Positions 48,353 through 57,359 of a DNA stretch of 57,685 nt are shown here, in pieces. The stretch is from Saccharomonospora sp. CUA-673 (GTDB lineage Bacteria; Actinomycetota; Actinomycetes; Mycobacteriales; Pseudonocardiaceae): the NCBI RefSeq assembly GCF_001942305.1, contig NZ_MKKE01000025.1, positions 1 to 57,685 of the forward strand. The letters run 5' to 3'. The notes beneath the pieces were generated by a model, which did no database searches, was not told where the DNA came from, and saw nothing but the letters and a program-made list of their open reading frames with translations. Both the position numbers and the translations under genes were made by a program. Numbering within the stretch: the first letter of the stretch is position 1; every line of letters begins with the position of its first letter.

Positions 48353-50142
48353 TCAGCGGCTGCCGGGCAGGAACTCCTGGAGTTTCGTCTTCGCGCCCTG
48401 CATCAACACGTGCCAGGCGTTCGGGTCGCCCTTGACGAGGGCCTGCGCGGTCGAGGTCATCTGCTCGAGGGTGGCGTGCGGCGGGATCGGCGGAACCTCC
48501 GGGTCGCAGTGCACGTCCAGCAGAGCCGGACCGCTGCCGCCGAGCACCCTGTCCCAGGCGGGACCGAGCTGGTCGGGATCGTCGATCGTGAGGGTGTCGA
48601 AGCCGAGCGCGGCGGCGAACGCCGCGTACGAGACGTCCGGCAACGTCTGCGACTCCTCGAATTTCGGTGCCCCGCCCATGGCGCGCAGCTCCCACGTCAC
48701 CTGGTTGAGGTCGTGGTTGTGGAACACGCACACGATCATCCGTGGATCGGACCACGACTCCCGGTACCGGGCGACGGTCAACAGTTCGGCCAGGCCGTTC
48801 ATCTGCATCGCGCCGTCCCCGACCAGCGCGACGACCGGGCGGTCCGGGTGCGCGAACTTCGCACCGATCGCGTACGGCACGCCCGCACCCATCGTGGCGA
48901 GAGTGCCGGACAGCGACGCCCGCATGTGCCCACGGATCCGCAGGTTGCGCGCGAACCAGTTCGTCGACGAACCGGAGTCGCCGGTGATGATCGCGTCCTC
49001 CGGCAACCGTGCCGACAGCTCGTGGACCACGCGCTGCGGATTCACCGGTTTCGCCTCGAGCATCGCCTGCTGCCGCATCGTGTCCCACCACTGAGCGACG
49101 CTCGACTCGATACCGGAACGCCACGACGTGGGGTTCTTGCGTTGCAGCTGGGGCAACAGGCGCGCAGGGTCGCCTTCGCCTCGCCCACCAGGTTCACCTC
49201 GGTCGGATACCGCATCCCGAGCACGCCGGGGTCCAGGTCGATCTGCACGGCACGCGCCCGGCCGAACTCGGGCAGGAACTGGCTGTAGGGCATGTTCGAA
49301 CCCACGATGAGCAACGTGTCGCAGTCGCGCATCATCTCGTAGGTCGGCCGGGTGCCGAGCAGGCCGATCGCCCCGGTGACGTACGGAAGTTCGTCCGACA
49401 GCACGTCCTTGCCCAACAGCGCCTTCGCCACGCCCGCACTCGTCAGCTCGGCGGTCTGCATCACCTCGTGGGCGGCGTTGCGGGCACCCTGGCCGACGAG
49501 GATCGCCACCCGTTCGCCCGCGTTCAGCACCTCGGCCGCGCGGGCGATCTCGTCCTCGGGCGGCAGGACGACCGACCGTGGCGTGCTCGGCGGGCCGGAG
49601 GGCACGTGCTTGAACTCGTGCTGCGGCGGCTGGTACTCCTGTTCCTGCAGGTCGGCCGGAATGATCACCGCCGTGACGGTGCGCTCACCCCACGCCGTGC
49701 GCAGTGCGCGGTCGAGCGCGTTGGGCAACTGTTCGGCGGCGTTGACCTCCACGAGGTAGTCGGACGCCACGTCCGACAACAACGCCTGGAGATCGACCTC
49801 CTGCTGGTAGCTGCCGCCCATCGCGGTGCGCGCGGTCTGCCCGACGATCGCGACGACCGGCACGTGGTCGAGCTTGGCGTCGTAGAGCCCGTTCAACAGG
49901 TGGATGGCACCGGGACCGGACGTGGCCATGCACACGCCGACGTTGCCGCTGAACTTGGCGTAGCCCACGGCCTGGAACGCCGACATCTCCTCGTGCCGCG
50001 ACTGGATGAACCGCGGCCGGTTGTCGGCCTCGCCGAACGCCGCGACGAGGCCGTTGATGCCGTCGCCCGGATAGCCGAACACCTGCTCGACGTCCCATTC
50101 ACGCAGTTGCCGCAGTACCTGGTCGCCGACCGTTTCCGCCAT
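48353..50142 (-). CDS. TPP-dependent pyruvate oxidase/dehydrogenase-like enzyme (PoxB type; frame broken once)
   Basis: All three TPP-enzyme domains are present: the Pyr domain ([31 protein letters not shown]), the central domain ([16 protein letters not shown]) and the PP domain with the TPP/Mg motif [19 protein letters not shown]...NHDLNQ. The pattern fits PoxB-like enzymes that oxidise pyruvate to acetate and CO2; acetolactate synthase is less likely without the usual operon. A base is missing near 49161, between EAKATLRA and LPQLQRKNP. The corrected length is about 596 aa. ATG 50142 has GGAG 5 nt upstream. Confidence 0.85.
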
Positions 50143-50212
50143 CACGTCTCCTGTCCTCGACTCCTCGGGGCCGCCCCGGGACTACCCACCGGCCGCCGCG
50201 CCAACCCGGTCG

Positions 50213-50218
50213 TACGAT
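50213..50218 (+). promoter_or_regulatory. -10 element (TACGAT) for purC
   Basis: TACGAT ends 7 nt before GTG 50226, from which the conserved PurC N-terminus starts. No RBS is present; the transcript is likely leaderless. Confidence 0.45.
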
Positions 50219-50225
50219 GAGGCGC

Positions 50226-51061
50226 GTGAAGCACATCCACGCGGGCAAGGTCAGGGACCTCTACGACGACAACGGCGACATCCTGTTCGTCGCCTCGGAC
50301 CGGATCTCGGTCTACGACGTGCCCCTGCCGACCCCGATCCCCGACAAGGGCGCGCTCCTGACGCAGCTGTCGCGCTGGTGGTTCGACCGGTTCGCCGATC
50401 TGGTGCCGAATCACGTCATCTCGGCCACGGACGTGCCGGAGGAGTTCGCGGGGCGCGCGCTGCGGTGCAGACCGCTGTCGATGGTGAAAGTGGAGTGCAT
50501 CGCCCGCGGCTATCTGTCCGGGTCCGGTCTGAAGGAGTACCGCAAGCACGGCACGGTGTCCGGGATCGCGTTGCCGGACGGTCTGGTGGAGGGCAGCGAA
50601 CTGCCGGAGCCGATCTTCACGCCGACGACGAAGGCCGACGAGGGGCACGACGAGGCGATCACCTTCGACGACGTCGTCGCCCAGGAGGGCGGCGAGACGG
50701 CCGAGCAGCTGCGCGAGTTGACGTTGGCGCTGTATCGCGCCGGGGCCCGGCACGCGGCCGACTGCGGCATCATCGTCGCCGACACCAAGCTCGAATTCGG
50801 GTGGGACGCGACGGCACCCTCACCCTCGGCGACGAGGTGTTGACGTCGGACTCGTCGCGGTTCTGGCCGGCCGACGAGTGGCAGCCGGGCCGCACACAGC
50901 ACGCGTTCGACAAGCAGTTCGTGCGCGACTGGGCGACGTCCACCGGCTGGGACAAGACCCCGCCGGGCCCGGACCTGCCGATCGACGTGGTCGACGCGAC
51001 CCGCGCCCGCTACGTCGAGGCGTTCGAGCGCATCACCGGGCAGACCTGGCGGCCGGCGTGA
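50226..51061 (+). CDS. purC: phosphoribosylaminoimidazole-succinocarboxamide synthase (frame broken once)
   Basis: PurC joins CAIR and aspartate with ATP in purine synthesis. [30 protein letters not shown] opens the protein, then [21 protein letters not shown], and in the second frame [20 protein letters not shown]. Near 50808 one G is missing (GACGCG-ACGGC), inside the conserved LEFGWDADGTL. Because purC is normally essential for purine prototrophy, this is a strong case for assembly error. The corrected length is 278 aa. It is divergent from the PoxB-like gene. Confidence 0.95.
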
Positions 51062-51077
51062 TCACCGGCCGCCGGGG

Positions 51078-51410
51078 TTAGTTCCCGGCCGGCGGGGTCG
51101 GCGGGCCCGCGGCGTCCGCGCCGCCGTTCGGTTCGCCGGTGCCCGGCCATTCACCCCACCCTTGCGCGTGGGCGAACGCGGCGGCCACCAGCACGAAGGC
51201 GGCGACCAGCACGAGTCCGAAGTTGAGGGTCACCAGTCCGAGCACGATCAGCGCGCCGGCGAACAGTTCGAGGGCGCGCCGCAGGACCCGTCCGCCCGGC
51301 GACCGGCGCGGCGGCCCGCCGCGGCCGAAGGCCTCCGCCAGTTCCGGGTCGTCGTCGGACAGCTGCCCACCGATCCGTTCGAGTTCTTCGCGTTCGCGAC
51401 GACTCAGCAT
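51078..51410 (-). CDS. DUF3040 membrane protein
   Basis: The 110-aa protein opens with the family signature LSRREREELERIGGQLSDDDPELA. It has two adjacent hydrophobic segments (about 46-64 and 66-84) and a Gly/Pro-rich cytoplasmic tail. DUF3040 proteins are common and uncharacterised in actinobacteria. ATG 51410 has GGGGAA upstream. It converges on purC with 16 bp between stops. Confidence 0.9.
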   Translation of the reverse strand: MLSRREREELERIGGQLSDDDPELAEAFGRGGPPRRSPGGRVLRRALELFAGALIVLGLVTLNFGLVLVAAFVLVAAAFAHAQGWGEWPGTGEPNGGADAAGPPTPPAGN

Positions 51411-51573
51411 TGACGTTCCCCGTCCTCGCATCACATCCGTCGGTCGTGTTCCCGCGACGGCTACCCGCACGGTCGCGCCGCTAACCGCCACCGACGCGGC
51501 ACACGTAACGCGCAGATGTCCCGGTCGCCACGAACCGCGCGCGCTCGTGATCACCCGGCAATGAAGTAGCTCG

Positions 51574-51601
51574 GTTTCCGGAAACACGACGTTCCTAGCG
51601 T
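51574..51601 (+). promoter_or_regulatory. urtA promoter candidate with 12-bp palindrome
   Basis: The perfect palindrome GTTTCCGGAAAC (51574-51585) lies 10 bp upstream of a TAGCGT -10 element (51596-51601), about 90 bp before the urtA start. A nitrogen regulator binding there is plausible, but the site does not match the GlnR box I know (GTNAC-n6-GAAAC). Confidence 0.4.
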
Positions 51602-51689
51602 GTGCCGGCGGCGACACGATCGGCCACTCCGAAAGTCGGTCTCCCCACGTGTCGCCGGTCCCGGTCCCCGAGGGAAGGCGAAATCCGAC

Positions 51690-52967
51690 GTGAAATCGGC
51701 GAGCACTGGTCTGCGGCGTGGCCGCGTACTGCGCGTGGCGACCCTGGCGGTCACCGCATCGTTGTTGTTGGTCTCGTGCGGCAACCGTGTCGACGACGCC
51801 GGCGGCGGCGACGCGGCGGCCGCGGAGTCCTGTGTCGACACCTCCGGCGACTCGATCAAGGTCGGGTTCGTCAACTCCTTGTCCGGAACCATGGCGATCA
51901 GTGAGCAGACGGTGCACGACTCGCTGCAACTGGCGGCGAAGCAGATCAACGACGACGGCGGTGTGCTCGGCAAGCAGCTCGACATCGTCAGCGAGGACGG
52001 CGCATCCGAGCCGACGGTGTTCGCCGAGAAGGCGGGCAAGCTGATCGGTGACGACTGCGTGGCCGCGATGTTCGGCGGCTGGACGTCGTCGTCGCGCAAG
52101 GCGATGCTGCCGATCGTCGAGGGCTCGGGCTCGCTGCTGTTCTACCCGGTGCAGTACGAGGGCCTCGAATCCTCGCCCAACATCTTCTACACGGGCGCGA
52201 CGACGAACCAGCAGATCGTGCCGGCGCTGGACTATCTGGCCGAGCAGGGCGTCGAATCGCTGCACCTCGTCGGATCGGACTACGTGTTCCCGCGCACGGC
52301 CAACCGGATCATCACGCAGTACGCCGAGGCCCACGACATCGAGATCACCGGCGAGGACTACGCCCCGCTGGGCCACACCGACTTCTCGACGATCACCAAC
52401 AAGGTGCGCCAGGCCGACGCCGACGCCGTGTTCAACACCCTCAACGGGGATTCCAACGTCGCGTTCTTCAAGGAGTACCGCAACGCCGGACTGTCGCCCG
52501 ACGACATGCCGGTGATGTCGGTGTCGATCGCCGAGGAGGAGGTCGAAGGCATCGGCGCGCGCAACCTCGAGGGCCAGCTCACGGCGTGGAACTACTACCA
52601 GACCGTCGAGACCCCGGAGAACGAGCAGTTCGTCGAGGCCTTCCGCGACGAGTACGGCGACCAGCGGGTCACGTCCGACCCGATGGAGGCCGCGTACACG
52701 TCCCTGTTCCTGTGGAAGGAAATGGTCGAGCAGGCCGATTCCTTCGCCACCGAGGACATTCGTGCCGCGGCCGGCGGCGTCACGTTCGACGCCCCGGAGG
52801 GCACGGTCACGGTCGACGGCGACAACCAGCACATCGCGAAGACCTCCCGGATCGGCGAGATCGGCGACGACGGCCTGATCCACACCGTGTGGGACTCCGG
52901 GGAACCGATCGAGCCCGATCCGTACCTGCGGGGCTACGACTGGGCCGACGACCTGTCCGACGGCTGA
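51690..52967 (+). CDS. urtA: urea ABC transporter substrate-binding lipoprotein
   Basis: The 425-aa protein has a lipoprotein signal peptide with lipobox LLVSC (Cys near residue 29) and then a Peripla_BP_6 fold: IKVGFVNSLSGTMAISEQTVHD, AAMFGGWTSSSRKAMLP, LLFYPVQYEGLESSPNIFYTGATTNQQIVPA and VFNTLNGDSNVAFF. The YPVQYEG...YTGAAPNQQ-like segment is diagnostic of UrtA against other branched-chain-type binding proteins. GTG 51690 has GGGAAGG upstream. First gene of urtABCDE. Confidence 0.94.
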   Translation: MKSASTGLRRGRVLRVATLAVTASLLLVSCGNRVDDAGGGDAAAAESCVDTSGDSIKVGFVNSLSGTMAISEQTVHDSLQLAAKQINDDGGVLGKQLDIVSEDGASEPTVFAEKAGKLIGDDCVAAMFGGWTSSSRKAMLPIVEGSGSLLFYPVQYEGLESSPNIFYTGATTNQQIVPALDYLAEQGVESLHLVGSDYVFPRTANRIITQYAEAHDIEITGEDYAPLGHTDFSTITNKVRQADADAVFNTLNGDSNVAFFKEYRNAGLSPDDMPVMSVSIAEEEVEGIGARNLEGQLTAWNYYQTVETPENEQFVEAFRDEYGDQRVTSDPMEAAYTSLFLWKEMVEQADSFATEDIRAAAGGVTFDAPEGTVTVDGDNQHIAKTSRIGEIGDDGLIHTVWDSGEPIEPDPYLRGYDWADDLSDG

Positions 52968-53010
52968 CCCGGCCTGCGCCCGCGCGGGCACCCACTCGAG
53001 AAGGACCTTC

Positions 53011-53895
53011 GTGGAAGCATTCTCCAGTCAGCTCTTCGCCGGGCTGTCGCTCGGATCCGTGCTGCTCCTGGCGGCACTCGGCCTGGCACTGACGTTCGGC
53101 CAGATGGGCGTCATCAACATGGCGCACGGCGAGTTCATCATGGCCGGCGCCTACACGGCTTTCGTCGTGCAGGGCCTCGTCGGCGACGCCGGCGTGTCGC
53201 TGTTCGTGTCGATCCCGGCGGGGTTCCTCGTCGGCGGCGCGTTGGGCGTGGTGCTCGAGGCGACGCTGTTGCACCGGATGTATCACCGTCCACTCGACAC
53301 ACTCCTGGTGACGTGGGGTGTGGCGTTGATCCTGCAACAGCTCGCCCGGGACATCTTCGGTGCGCCCAACGTCGACGTGGCCTCGCCGAGCTGGTTGTCC
53401 GGCAACGTCGACCTCGGGTTCGCCCAGGTGTCGGCGGCCCGGCTGTTCATCCTGGTGCTGGCGGTGGCCGCGGTCGTCGCCCTCGGGGTGCTGTTGAAGG
53501 CGTCGTCGTTGGGCAGGCGCATCCGGGCCACCGTGCAGAACCGTGATCTCGCGCAGACGGTCGGCATCTCGACGCGCACGACGGACCGGTTGACGTTCTT
53601 CATCGGATCGGGCCTGGCGGGTGTCGCCGGGGTCGCGTTGACCTTGCTCGGTTCGACGGGTCCGACGCTCGGGACGAACTACATCGTCGACGCGTTCCTC
53701 GTGGTGGTCGCCGGCGGCATCGGGCAGATCAAGGGCTGTGTGATCGCCGCGTTCGGACTCGGCCTGTTGCAGGCGACGTTCGAGTACTCCACGACCGCCA
53801 GCCTCGCGAAGGTCGCCGTGCTCGTCGCGGTCGTGATCTTCCTGCAGGTCCGGCCGCAGGGAATCTTCAGCGTGCGGACGAGGAGCCTGGTATGA
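53011..53895 (+). CDS. urtB: urea ABC transporter permease UrtB
   Basis: The 294-aa LivH-like permease has about eight hydrophobic helices with the typical ALGLALTFGQMGVINMAHGEFIMAGAYTAF near the N-terminus and VVVAGGIGQIKGCVIAAFGLG towards the end. GTG 53011 has AAGGA 6 nt upstream, 43 bp after urtA. The stop overlaps the urtC ATG (ATGA). Confidence 0.93.
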   Translation: MEAFSSQLFAGLSLGSVLLLAALGLALTFGQMGVINMAHGEFIMAGAYTAFVVQGLVGDAGVSLFVSIPAGFLVGGALGVVLEATLLHRMYHRPLDTLLVTWGVALILQQLARDIFGAPNVDVASPSWLSGNVDLGFAQVSAARLFILVLAVAAVVALGVLLKASSLGRRIRATVQNRDLAQTVGISTRTTDRLTFFIGSGLAGVAGVALTLLGSTGPTLGTNYIVDAFLVVVAGGIGQIKGCVIAAFGLGLLQATFEYSTTASLAKVAVLVAVVIFLQVRPQGIFSVRTRSLV

Positions 53896-54965
53896 GCACG
53901 TTCCGACGGCATGTGCCGGCGCTGTCCGGGTTCGTCGCGATCGCGGTCGCCCTGCTCGTCGTGGCACCGTCGGTGCTGTCGGCGTTCCGGCTGTCCCTGC
54001 TCGGCCAGTTCGTGTGTTTCGCGATGGTGGCCGTCGGTATCGGACTGGCGTGGGGCCGGGGCGGCATGTTGACCCTCGGCCAGGGCGTCTACTTCGGACT
54101 CGGCGCCTATGTGATGGCGATGCACATGAAGCTCGACGACGCGGGCCCCGGCGGCGTCCCCGACTTCATGGACCTCTACGGCAGCGGCGTGGTCCCGCTG
54201 TGGTGGGAACCGTTCCGCTCGCCGGTCGTCACGTTGGTCGCGATCGTGGCGATTCCCGCGGTCGTGGCGTTCACGCTCGGCTGGGCGATCTTCCGCAGAC
54301 GGGTGCGGGGTGCCTACTTCGCGATCCTGTCGCAGGCGTTGGCGGCGGCGTTCGCGATCCTGCTCATCGGGCAGCAGACCACCACGGGCGGCACCAACGG
54401 TCTCAACGGTTTCCGCTCGTTCTTCGGCTACGACCTGTTCGACCCGGTGAACCGGCGGATGCTGTTCTTCATCGCCTCGGCCGCGCTGCTGGCGATGTTG
54501 GTGCTCGCGTGGCAGTTGTATCGCTCGCGGTACGGCGAGCTGTTGATCGCCGTACGGGACCAGGAGGAGCGGGTCCGGTTCCTCGGCTACGACCCGGCGA
54601 TGGTCAAGACGGTCGCCTACGTCATCGCGGCGGTGATGGCCGGGATCGGCGGTGCGTTGTTCGCGCCGATCGCGGGGATCATCTCGCCGGAGGACGTGGG
54701 CGTGGTCCCGTCGATCGCGTTCCTCATCGGCGTGGCGATCGGCGGGCGGACGACGCTGTTCGGTCCTGCCCTGGGCGCGTTGGCGGTGGCCTGGGCGCAG
54801 ACGTCGTTGTCGGAGAACTTCCCGTCGTTCTGGACGTACTTCCAGGGCGCCCTGTTCGTGGTGGTGGTCGCGTTCCTTCCGGGGGGGCTCGCCTCGTTGG
54901 CGGGTGTGTGGAAGCGGCGCAGGCGGGCGAGCGTCCCGGCCGAACGCGAGGAGGCGTCGACATGA
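53892..54965 (+). CDS. urtC: urea ABC transporter permease UrtC
   Basis: The 357-aa LivM-like permease reads VGIGLAWGRGGMLTLGQGVYFGLGAYVMAMHMKL and FAILLIGQQTTTGGTNGLNGFR; the latter, with its GGTNGL, is characteristic of UrtC. About ten hydrophobic segments are present and the C-terminus is basic. It overlaps both neighbours by 4 nt. Confidence 0.93.
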   Translation: MSTFRRHVPALSGFVAIAVALLVVAPSVLSAFRLSLLGQFVCFAMVAVGIGLAWGRGGMLTLGQGVYFGLGAYVMAMHMKLDDAGPGGVPDFMDLYGSGVVPLWWEPFRSPVVTLVAIVAIPAVVAFTLGWAIFRRRVRGAYFAILSQALAAAFAILLIGQQTTTGGTNGLNGFRSFFGYDLFDPVNRRMLFFIASAALLAMLVLAWQLYRSRYGELLIAVRDQEERVRFLGYDPAMVKTVAYVIAAVMAGIGGALFAPIAGIISPEDVGVVPSIAFLIGVAIGGRTTLFGPALGALAVAWAQTSLSENFPSFWTYFQGALFVVVVAFLPGGLASLAGVWKRRRRASVPAEREEAST

Positions 54966-55720
54966 GCATGACCGCCGACTATCTGGAACTGTCCGACGTG
55001 CGGGTCGAGTTCGACGGGTTCCGCGCGGTGGACGGGGTGTCGCTGACGGTGTTGCAGGGCGATCTGCGGTTTCTCATCGGGCCGAACGGCGCGGGCAAGA
55101 CGACGCTGGTCGACGCGATCACCGGGCTCGCGAAGGCCACGGGGTCGATCCGGTTCGGCAGGACGGATCTGCTCGGCCGTCCGGTGCATCGCATCGCGCG
55201 GCTGGGAATCGGGCGCACGTTCCAGACGGCGAGCGTGTTCGAGGAGCTGTCGGTGTTGCAGAACCTGGACATCGCGGCGGGCGCGCATCGCAAGGCGTGG
55301 ACGTTGTTGCGGGCGCGCGGATCGGTGCCGGCCGCGGTGGAGGCGGCGTTGGACACGGTGGGTCTGGCCGAGCACCGCGGCCGCAAGGCCGGCGAGTTGT
55401 CGCACGGGCAGAAGCAGTGGCTGGAGATCGGGATGCTGCTGGTGCAGGACGCGCGGGTGTTGTTGCTGGACGAACCGGTTGCGGGCATGAGCGGTGACGA
55501 GCGGCAGGCGACGGGCGAGTTGCTGCGCCGGGTGGGTGTCGACCGCACGGTGGTCGTGGTGGAGCACGACATGGAGTTCATGCGGGCGTTCGCGGATTCG
55601 GTGACCGTGTTGCACGGGGGCCGCGTGTTGTCGGAGGGCAGCGTGGCGGAGGTGCAGGCGGACAGGCGGGTTCAGGAGGTCTATCTCGGCACTGCCGCGT
55701 CGGACGGGGAGGTGGAGTGA
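54962..55720 (+). CDS. urtD: urea ABC transporter ATP-binding protein UrtD
   Basis: The 252-aa ATPase carries Walker A GPNGAGKTT, the Q-loop region GIGRTFQTASVFEELSVLQNL, the signature LSHGQKQWLEIGMLL and Walker B VLLLDEPVAGM, with the switch His in VVEHDMEFM. LSHGQKQWLE is typical of UrtD. ATG 54962 overlaps the urtC stop. Confidence 0.94.
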   Translation: MSMTADYLELSDVRVEFDGFRAVDGVSLTVLQGDLRFLIGPNGAGKTTLVDAITGLAKATGSIRFGRTDLLGRPVHRIARLGIGRTFQTASVFEELSVLQNLDIAAGAHRKAWTLLRARGSVPAAVEAALDTVGLAEHRGRKAGELSHGQKQWLEIGMLLVQDARVLLLDEPVAGMSGDERQATGELLRRVGVDRTVVVVEHDMEFMRAFADSVTVLHGGRVLSEGSVAEVQADRRVQEVYLGTAASDGEVE

Positions 55721-56406
55721 TGCTCGAGTTGGTCGACGTCCACGTCGGGTACGGGCGCACGACGGTCGTCCACGGCGCGAGCCTGTCGGTGCCGGAGGGC
55801 GGCGTCGCGGCGGTGTTGGGGCACAACGGGGCGGGCAAGACGACGTTGCTGCGTGCCGCGGTGGGGCTGCTGTCACCGACGTCGGGGCGGGTGCTGCTCG
55901 ACGGCCGGGACGTGACCCGGGCGCGGACGAACAGGCGGGTGCGGCGCGGGATGGCGTACGTGCCGCAGGGTCAGCAGAGTTTTCCGCAGTTGACGACGGC
56001 CGAGAATCTGCAGTTGGTGGCCGATGCCCATCCGGGGGCTCGGGTGGACGACATGGTGGAGAAGTTCCCGGCGTTGACGGAGGTGCTGTCGCGGAAGGCC
56101 GGGTTGTTGTCCGGTGGGCAACGTCAGCAGCTCGCGATCGCCCGCGCACTGCTCACGGGGCCGCGGGTGTTGATCCTGGACGAGCCGACGGAGGGCATTC
56201 AGCCGTCGGTCGTGGCGGAGATCGAGCAGACGATCGTGGATCTGACGACGTCGGGTGATCTTTCGGTGTTGCTCGTGGAGCAGCATGTCGGGTTCGCGTT
56301 GTCGGCGGCGGAGCGTTATTACGTGTTGGCCTCGGGTCGGGTCGCGTCCTCCGGCGACGGGGGTGCCGGCGCGCACGATGCGGTGCGTGCGGCCATGGCC
56401 ATCTAG
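55720..56406 (+). CDS. urtE: urea ABC transporter ATP-binding protein UrtE
   Basis: The 228-aa ATPase has Walker A GHNGAGKTT, VPQGQQSFPQLTTAENL, the signature LSGGQRQQLAIARALL, Walker B LILDEPTEGIQPS and the switch VEQHVGFA. VPQGQ..FP.LT and DEPTEGIQPS are typical of UrtE. ATG 55720 overlaps the urtD stop (TGATG) and has GGAGG upstream; GTG 55717 is also possible. No urease genes are in the window. Confidence 0.94.
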   Translation: MLELVDVHVGYGRTTVVHGASLSVPEGGVAAVLGHNGAGKTTLLRAAVGLLSPTSGRVLLDGRDVTRARTNRRVRRGMAYVPQGQQSFPQLTTAENLQLVADAHPGARVDDMVEKFPALTEVLSRKAGLLSGGQRQQLAIARALLTGPRVLILDEPTEGIQPSVVAEIEQTIVDLTTSGDLSVLLVEQHVGFALSAAERYYVLASGRVASSGDGGAGAHDAVRAAMAI

Positions 56407-56421
56407 GGCTGCGGGCGGCAC

Positions 56422-56427
56422 TACCCT
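56422..56427 (+). promoter_or_regulatory. -10 element (TACCCT) for the pseudouridine synthase gene
   Basis: TACCCT ends 7 nt before ATG 56435, the same geometry as other leaderless genes in this window. Confidence 0.35.
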
Positions 56428-56434
56428 GGGGGCC

Positions 56435-57343
56435 ATGAAGCGTCCTGTGTCTCCGTTGCCGCAGCGCAATGGGCTTGATGCCGCGCGGGTGCGGTTGCCG
56501 GTGGACGGGACGTGGGCGACGGTGCGGGACCATTTGGTGGAGCGGTTGCACCGGCTGGAGCCGGCATACATCGACGAGATGTTGGCGGCGGGCCGGTTCG
56601 TGACGGCCGCGGGTCCGGTGCGGGTGGACACTCCGTATGTGCCGGGTGATTTCGTCTGGTTCCACCGCGATCTTCCCGACGAGGTGCCGGTGCCGTTCGA
56701 CATCGGTGTCGTCTACCGCGACGCCGATCTGGTGGTGGCTGACAAGCCGCATTTCCTGGCGACGATTCCGCGGGGCAAGCACGTCATGCAAACGGCGTTG
56801 GTGCGCCTTCGCGACGAGTTGGGCTTGCCGGAGTTGAGCCCGGCGCACCGCTTGGATCGGGTCACGGCGGGGTTGTTGATGTTCACGGTGCGCCGCGAGT
56901 TGCGCGGGCCGTATCAGAATCTGTTCCGGGACCGTGTGGTGCACAAGGAGTACGAGGCGATCGCGCCGTTCGACCCGGACCTGGTGTTGCCGCGGACGGT
57001 GCGCAGCCGGATCGTGAAGCGGCGCGAGGTGGTGACGGCCGAGGAGGTGCCGGGCGAACCGAACGCCGAGACGTACGTCGAGCTGCAGGAGCACCGCGAC
57101 GGCCTCGGCCGCTACCGTCTGGTGCCGGCGACGGGCCGCACGCATCAGCTGCGCGTGCACCTGGCGTCGTTGGGTGTGCCGATCGTGGGCGATTCGTTCT
57201 ACCCGGCGACATACGAGACGCCGTTGGACGATTTCAGTTCCCCGTTGCAGTTGTTGGCGAAGGTGCTGGAGTTCACGGACCCGTTGACGGGCGAGCGTCG
57301 TCGTTTCGAGAGCTGCCGCACCCTGTCCGCCTGGCCGGGTTGA
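56435..57343 (+). CDS. RluA-family pseudouridine synthase
   Basis: The 302-aa enzyme has an S4-like N-terminal region (TVRDHLVERL) and the catalytic core: VVYRDADLVVADKPHFLATIPRG, the catalytic Asp in SPAHRLDRVTAGLLMF, GRYRLVPATGRTHQLRVHLASLGVPIVGDSFYP. It isomerises uridine in rRNA or tRNA; the target position cannot be assigned. It starts 28 bp after urtE with its own -10 element. Confidence 0.92.
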   Translation: MKRPVSPLPQRNGLDAARVRLPVDGTWATVRDHLVERLHRLEPAYIDEMLAAGRFVTAAGPVRVDTPYVPGDFVWFHRDLPDEVPVPFDIGVVYRDADLVVADKPHFLATIPRGKHVMQTALVRLRDELGLPELSPAHRLDRVTAGLLMFTVRRELRGPYQNLFRDRVVHKEYEAIAPFDPDLVLPRTVRSRIVKRREVVTAEEVPGEPNAETYVELQEHRDGLGRYRLVPATGRTHQLRVHLASLGVPIVGDSFYPATYETPLDDFSSPLQLLAKVLEFTDPLTGERRRFESCRTLSAWPG

Positions 57344-57359
57344 CGCCTGACGCCGCCGG

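Noticed and set aside
51069..51095. Terminator between purC and the DUF3040 gene
   Set aside because: A 7-bp CCGCCGG/CCGGCGG pairing exists around the DUF3040 stop codon, but it is short and expected by chance at this GC content.
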